64,000 nucleotides of DNA from Mycoplasma sp. SG1. GTDB taxonomy: Bacteria; Bacillota_I; Bacilli_A; Mycoplasmatales; SG1. The stretch covers positions 62,001 to 126,000 of the forward strand of contig NZ_CP076852.1 in the NCBI RefSeq assembly GCF_023612375.1, written 5' to 3'. The notes beneath the pieces are model-generated. The model ran no database searches, was not told the origin of the DNA, and worked only from the letters and a program-made list of their open reading frames with translations. The translations under genes and the position numbers were made by a program. Shown in pieces: positions 59,216-64,000 of this stretch (position 1 is its first letter; each line of letters opens with the position of its first letter).

Positions 59216-59605
59216 TTATTTATTTTCTTCAGTTTCTTCAATATCTTCATCAAAGATATTAGTTGGTTCGTCTGAGTCATCAGACTCTTCTAGATCTCCT
59301 TCAAGTTCTTTATCTTCGATTTCTTCAAAATAGTGAACTTTTGAAATTTCTTTTGACACATCAGAAATTTTTAAAAATTTTCTTAAAAATCATTGATTGT
59401 TTCCAAGCATAATGAATCTCTTATCTAAAATTAATTCAATATAAAAATCCGTAATTAATTTTTTATTTTCTCCATCTGTTAAGTTAAGTTTTTTAGCAAT
59501 ATAATCTCAAAGATCATAAAAATTAATTTTTTCTTTAATCTCTTCAATATATTCTTTGGCTAAATTTTTTAGTGTGTCTGTTGTAATAATTCTTGGGTTA
59601 TCCAT
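59216..59605 (-). CDS. rpoE: RNA polymerase delta subunit
   Basis: RpoE (delta) is an RNA polymerase subunit of low-GC Gram-positives that improves recycling and promoter specificity. The 129 residues consist of an N-terminal winged-helix HARE domain (FYDLWDYIAKKLNL, about 29-42, and DKRFIMLGNNQWFLRKF, about 62-78) and a very acidic tail (Glu/Asp-rich, ending EETEENK). It stands between argS and pyrG, its place in Bacillus. Confidence 0.9.
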
Positions 59606-59623
59606 TTATTTATTTTGTAATTT

Positions 59624-61303
59624 TTATAATTGTTTTAATGATTTTATTTTTAACAAATCAAAGCATGTTTCAAGATGCTTTTTAAGATGTAAAATAATTT
59701 TAATCTTTTTATTATAAATAAAGTCTGATTGGTTTAATATTTTTTCTTGGTTATAAAATGAATGAAAGCGTTTTGATAATTTTATAAGATGGGTGTGTAA
59801 AAAGACTGGATTTAAATTTTGAATACAATTTTTTAAGACTTGAAAAAAACTAATTGCTTGGATTAATAACTTTCTTTCAGATTCATTCAGAATGAAATTA
59901 TCTAAATTTAAATCCTTTATCTTGTCTAATCTTTCTTTTGGAACTTTTTTCAGTAATGATATTATTCTTAAATATCCATATTGACAATAATAATATAAAT
60001 TATTATTATTTTTTATTTTTAATAAGTCTAAATTAATATGAAGATGGGAGTCAGTTGATACTGATATAAGAAAAAATCGTAAAATATCTGCTCCAAAATG
60101 ATTATAAAGATCATCTGCGTTAATAACATTTTTATTCCTTTTAGACATCTTTGTAACTTCGTTATTATTTTTTAAAATAGAAACAAATTGAATTAATCCA
60201 AATTGTAAATGTTCAAGTGGCATTCCCATTTCTTTACAAATGGCTGTAATCCGATTAACATAACCGTGATGATCGGCCCCTCATATATTTATAAGATGAT
60301 TAAAGCCTTTCATAATACGATAATAATGATAACATATATCGCCCAAAATATAAGTTGAAGAATTATCTTCTTTGTATAAAACCCTATCTATTGAATCATT
60401 GTATTTTGTTGTTTTAAGTCAAACTTTTTCATTTTTTTGATAAATAAAGTTATTTTCATTTAATTTATCTAAACTGGGTTTTGCGTATTTTTGAATCATT
60501 TCTTTTTCACTTATGAATTGATCAAAATCAATTTTAAAGTTTTTTAAAGTTTTTTTGATTTTTTCTAAAATATAATTCAACCCTTTTTGACTAAAATTTT
60601 GAATAAGTTCGCTTGTTATGTTTTGATTATTTAAAAAATATTCTTTATTGAATTTATTTAAGGGGTCATTAACAATCAACTTTGAAATATCATCAATATA
60701 TGCAGATTGATAAAGTTTGATTTTTTCATCAACAATATAGGAGTTTAAATTTAATTTATTTTGAAAATTATTAATAATTGAGTAACCTAAATGTTGAATT
60801 TGATTTCCTGAATCATTAATGTAAAAATATCTTGTAATATTAACATTTAAATACTTTAAAATGTTAGCTAATACATCGCCAACTATTCCGTTTCTAAGGT
60901 GTCCTAAATGTAATGGTCCGGTTGGATTAGCAGAAACATATTCAATATTTACAGATTTATTTGTAAGCGATATTTGAAACGGATCTAAACTTTTATTAAA
61001 AAAATGAAACAAAGTGCTATCTGCAAAAAAAATATTAAAAAATTGATTTTGAATCGTTGTTTTCTCAATTACTATTTTATTAAAAATAGATAAAGATAAA
61101 ATGTTTTTTAATTCTGCTTCAATCTCTTCAATCTTAATATTTGGATTTGCTTTTTTATATCAAAAAATAAAATTGGTAGATATATGTGAAAGATTAATAT
61201 TCTGATTAAAAAAGAAATGAATTTTTTTCAATTCATTTTCTGATATTTTAAATTTAATTTTAATGTTTTCTTTAAATAGCTCTATAAAATTAAAAATACT
61301 CAT
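59624..61303 (-). CDS. argS: Arginyl-tRNA synthetase
   Basis: This enzyme charges tRNA-Arg. The 559 residues have an N-terminal add-1 domain, EYVSANPTGPLHLGHLRNGI (HIGH, about 122-140), WGADHHGYVNRI (about 342), TKMSKRNKNVI (KMSKS-like, about 385) and the DALR-type helical anticodon domain. Several TGA codons are read as Trp. It lies 18 bases before rpoE. Confidence 0.96.
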
Positions 61304-61363
61304 TAGGTGCTTGTTTTATATTTTATTATTTATATATTTTACTTTAATATAAAAAAATATTAA

Positions 61364-62635
61364 TTAATTTCAAAATTTTTTATCAACTGTTAAATAATAG
61401 TAGTGAAAATCATTTTCATCATAAGTAAGACTTATGTTACAAAACTTCAAGAAAGATGTAGAAATAGCTTTTAATTCTGAATTATTTTCATACTTTTCTT
61501 GAATTTTTATTTTTTTTAGCTCATCAGAATTAATTAAATTTTTAAAATAATTGCCTGGGTTATATTCTTTTAAAAAATAAATTTCTTTATCTGGTCCGAT
61601 TTTATTCAATATTTGTTTTTTTACAATCTCGTAATTTTTACTTTTTGAATTATTGCTTGTTGAAAGATATTTTAAAATTTTCACTTCTCTTCAGTTAAAA
61701 AAGATGTTGACTAAAAATTTAAGTTCTTGATCTGGATAAAATTCTAGATTCTTTAAATCAACAAAAAAGTCATGATCTGATAATTGTAAATAATAATCTA
61801 ACTTATTAAATTTTTCATCACAAAAAAATAAATTTGTTTTAAAGTTAGCTGGAATTAACTGAAGGTTAGTTTTTATTTTTTTTATTTTTTTAACAATTTC
61901 ATCAAATAAAAAATTAAATTTTAAAACTTTAGGGTGATAATAAATTGATTGATACATGTTAACTCTAGCTAAAATAAATGAATTAATATGGGTAATAACT
62001 AATTTATCAAAAAATAATTCATTTTTTTTAATAATAATTCCTTTTAATAAAAATTTTAAATTAAAATTACCTAATGTATTCCCTGTAAAATATGCATCTC
62101 TAAGTAAAAAATCCATTCTATCAATATCAATTTCTGAAGAAATTAAATTAACAATAGCAGAATTTGAATGTTTGTGTTTGTAAACATTTATTAAATTTTC
62201 TAATAAATCATAATCATTTCTTTTTTTATATTGATCTAAAATAAATTTAATTTCTGAACTTTTTAAAATTTCAATCGTTTTTATTTCATGCTTTTCTTTC
62301 TTAAAAATTTTTTCAAAAGCATGTGAAAAAGGTCCATGACCTATATCGTGTAATAATGCAGAAATTAAAAATAATATCTGTTCATTTTTTGATAAATCGT
62401 GTTGCTTAAGTTCTAAAATTTGATATGCTATTCAATAAGTTCCTAAAGAATGGGCAAATCTTGTGTGCGTTCCTGATGGATATAAAAAATAATTAAATCC
62501 CAATTGTTTAATGCTTTTTAAACGTTGAAATGTTTTTGTATTAATTAATTGGTCGATTATATTGTCTTTTATGTAAATTAATCCGTGGACTGGATCTGCT
62601 ATGAAATATTGAGTAAATTTATTATCACTATCCAT
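61364..62635 (-). CDS. HD domain phosphohydrolase
   Basis: A 423-residue HD-superfamily protein like the YdhJ/dGTPase-related hydrolases. Metal ligands are in SGTHTRFAHSLGTY (about 55-67), SALLHDIGHGPFSHAFE (about 92-107) and EIDIDRMDFLLRDAYFTG (about 160-177). The likely reaction is dNTP or nucleotide hydrolysis; no biochemical substrate can be deduced. The C-terminal 200 residues are Lys/Asn-rich with no clear motif. It lies 60 bases before argS. Confidence 0.86.
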
Positions 62636-62724
62636 TTATTTAAATTTTTAGAGCTTTACAATGATTAATTTTTAAAATAAAATTCATTTTTTTCATTCTA
62701 TAAAATGATTATATAGTTATAAAT

Positions 62725-62746
62725 TGATAGTTTGGTATGACTATCA
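62725..62746. terminator. Hairpin downstream of mnmE
   Basis: TGATAGT and ACTATCA form a 7-base stem with an 8-base loop, 4 bases past the mnmE stop. The T run (TTTTTTATTTT) follows on the plus strand and only a weak one (ATTTATAA) on the minus, so its use as terminator for mnmE is uncertain. Confidence 0.35.
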
Positions 62747-62750
62747 TTTT

Positions 62751-64000
62751 TTATTTTCCAAGACAATAGTTTCTAAAAAGAAAATCAACGATATCTGTTT
62801 TAACATTTCTTCCATAAAGTTGATTAATTTTATCAAATATTTCATGAAATGGTTCAGCTAAAAGATCGTAATATTCAAATATTTCTTCTTTCATTTTGGT
62901 TTCTTTTAAAATGTTGTTGATTTGTTTTAAAATACCTAATTGATGATTTGTTTGTAAAAATTCAAGATTGGTGTTTTTTAACTGGATATTTTCAAGGATA
63001 AAAGCATTTTCAATCCAGTTTAAAAGTTCATCTAAATCTTTTTTTAAGCTTGAAATAAAAACTAATCGATTTTTAGTTTGGTATTTTAAAAGAAAGTCTG
63101 GAATTTGAAAATCATTAATATTGAATAAATCTTTTTTATTTAAAACAACTAAAAAAGGTATTTTTTGATCTTCAAGAAATTGAAGAATTTCAGAGTTGAT
63201 TTCTTTTTCTTTTTTCATTTTTAAACCATCAATTACTAATAAGACAAGATCAGCATTTTGTGATAAATGTTTCGCTTTTTTAATTCCAATTAATTCTATT
63301 TTATTTTTAGTTTGCCTAATCCCTGCGCTATCTAATAATCGTAATGTTAAAGATCTAAGATTTATTTCACCTTCAATAATATCCCTTGTTGTTCCTTTAT
63401 ATTTTGAAACAATCGCTTTTTCTTCGTTAACTAAAGCGTTTAATAATGAAGATTTACCAACATTAGGTGCTCCGATAATTGCAATTTTAATTCCTTTATT
63501 AAGTTTAATAATTTTTTCACTTTCATCAATGATTTTTGATGTTATCTTTAACATTTCATCAATTACGCTTAATATTTTCGGTTTTCTGATTGGAATTGCT
63601 TCTTCATATTCAGGATAATCAATATTTATTTCTATTTGAGCAATTAAATTATTTACCCTTTCAGATAAAAGATCTAAATCATACAAAGATTTATGTTCTA
63701 AAATTTTTAAGGAAGTTTGATGCTGAAATTCATTTTTTGCTTCAATTAAGGCATTTATTGATTCAGCTTGAATTAAATTAATTTTGTTATTAAATCAAGC
63801 CCTTTGCAAGAATTCTCCTTTTAAAGCTAAACATGCTCCAGCAGCAATTAAATTTTGTAAAATTTGATAAGTTAAATAAACCCCCCCGTGACAATTAATT
63901 TCAATCATATTTTCGCCTGTGAAAGAATTTGGTTTTTTATAAACTAAAACAACAACTTCATCTAAAAGTTGGGTTTTTTTAATATCATAAATTTTTAATA
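62751..64000 (-). CDS. mnmE: tRNA modification GTPase MnmE, C-terminal part
   Basis: MnmE, with MnmG, modifies wobble uridine in certain tRNAs. About 416 residues are present; the N-terminus lies beyond the right edge. The folate-binding region has SFTGENMIEINCHGG and GEFLQRA. The G domain has AIIGAPNVGKSSLLNAL (G1), KGTTRDIIEG (G2), LLDSAGIRQT (G3) and VLNKKDLF (G4). The C-terminus is NYCLGK, with the catalytic Cys near the end as in the family. TGA is read as Trp. Confidence 0.96.

Overview
The window comes from a mollicute (Mycoplasma/Ureaplasma-like bacterium). Almost every real gene can be read through only if TGA is taken as tryptophan, the DNA is very AT-rich, genes are tightly packed, and many genes match known mycoplasma neighbourhoods (dnaE / 5'-3' exonuclease / mutM; glmU-prs-pth-tilS-hpt-ftsH; argS-rpoE-pyrG). 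Nearly everything lies on the minus strand. Only rpsD and a degV-family gene are on the plus strand. I see no rRNA, tRNA, CRISPR array, insertion sequence or prophage.

Layout from left to right: the start of an unidentified gene and an MFS transporter (1-1790); a membrane-anchored P-loop NTPase (1938-3161); a grpE-dnaK-dnaJ heat-shock operon behind a promoter with a CIRCE-like operator (3236-7264); leuS with a degenerate editing domain and a MATE efflux pump (7329-11020); a DNA replication and repair block with a DnaB/DnaD-type initiation protein, mutM, a Ppx/GppA-type phosphatase, 5'-3' exonuclease, dnaE and a DHH phosphoesterase (11121-19206); an EzrA-like protein, rpsD and tyrS (19218-23075); a small unknown gene, feoB and a tiny feoA (23219-26493); nicotinate phosphoribosyltransferase, a very small acidic ORF, degV and lysS (26630-30452); an ABC system with one ATPase and three large FtsX-like permeases (30528-38761); ftsH, hpt, tilS, pth, prs and a degenerate glmU (38848-45429); tatD and gltX (45599-47920); a pyrimidine biosynthesis cluster (47942-59178); and rpoE, argS, an HD-domain hydrolase and the 3' part of mnmE (59216-64000).

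The most distinctive region is the pyrimidine cluster, transcribed pyrG-pyrF-pyrK-pyrD-pyrE-pyrB-pyrC-carA-carB. Together these encode every step from bicarbonate and glutamine to UMP, plus CTP synthase. The UMP-to-UTP kinases are not in the window. Most mollicutes salvage pyrimidines and lack this pathway. Two of its genes (pyrF and pyrG), and also dnaE, are each interrupted by a single-base loss. In pyrF the break sits exactly on a canonical -1 slippery heptamer with a hairpin downstream, so programmed frameshifting is possible there. Base-calling error or real decay is the simpler explanation for all three.

Functionally the window combines protein quality control (GrpE/DnaK/DnaJ, FtsH), translation (six aminoacyl-tRNA synthetases, S4, Pth, TilS, MnmE), nucleotide synthesis and salvage (pyr genes, Prs, Hpt, nicotinate phosphoribosyltransferase), iron uptake (FeoAB) and envelope transport.
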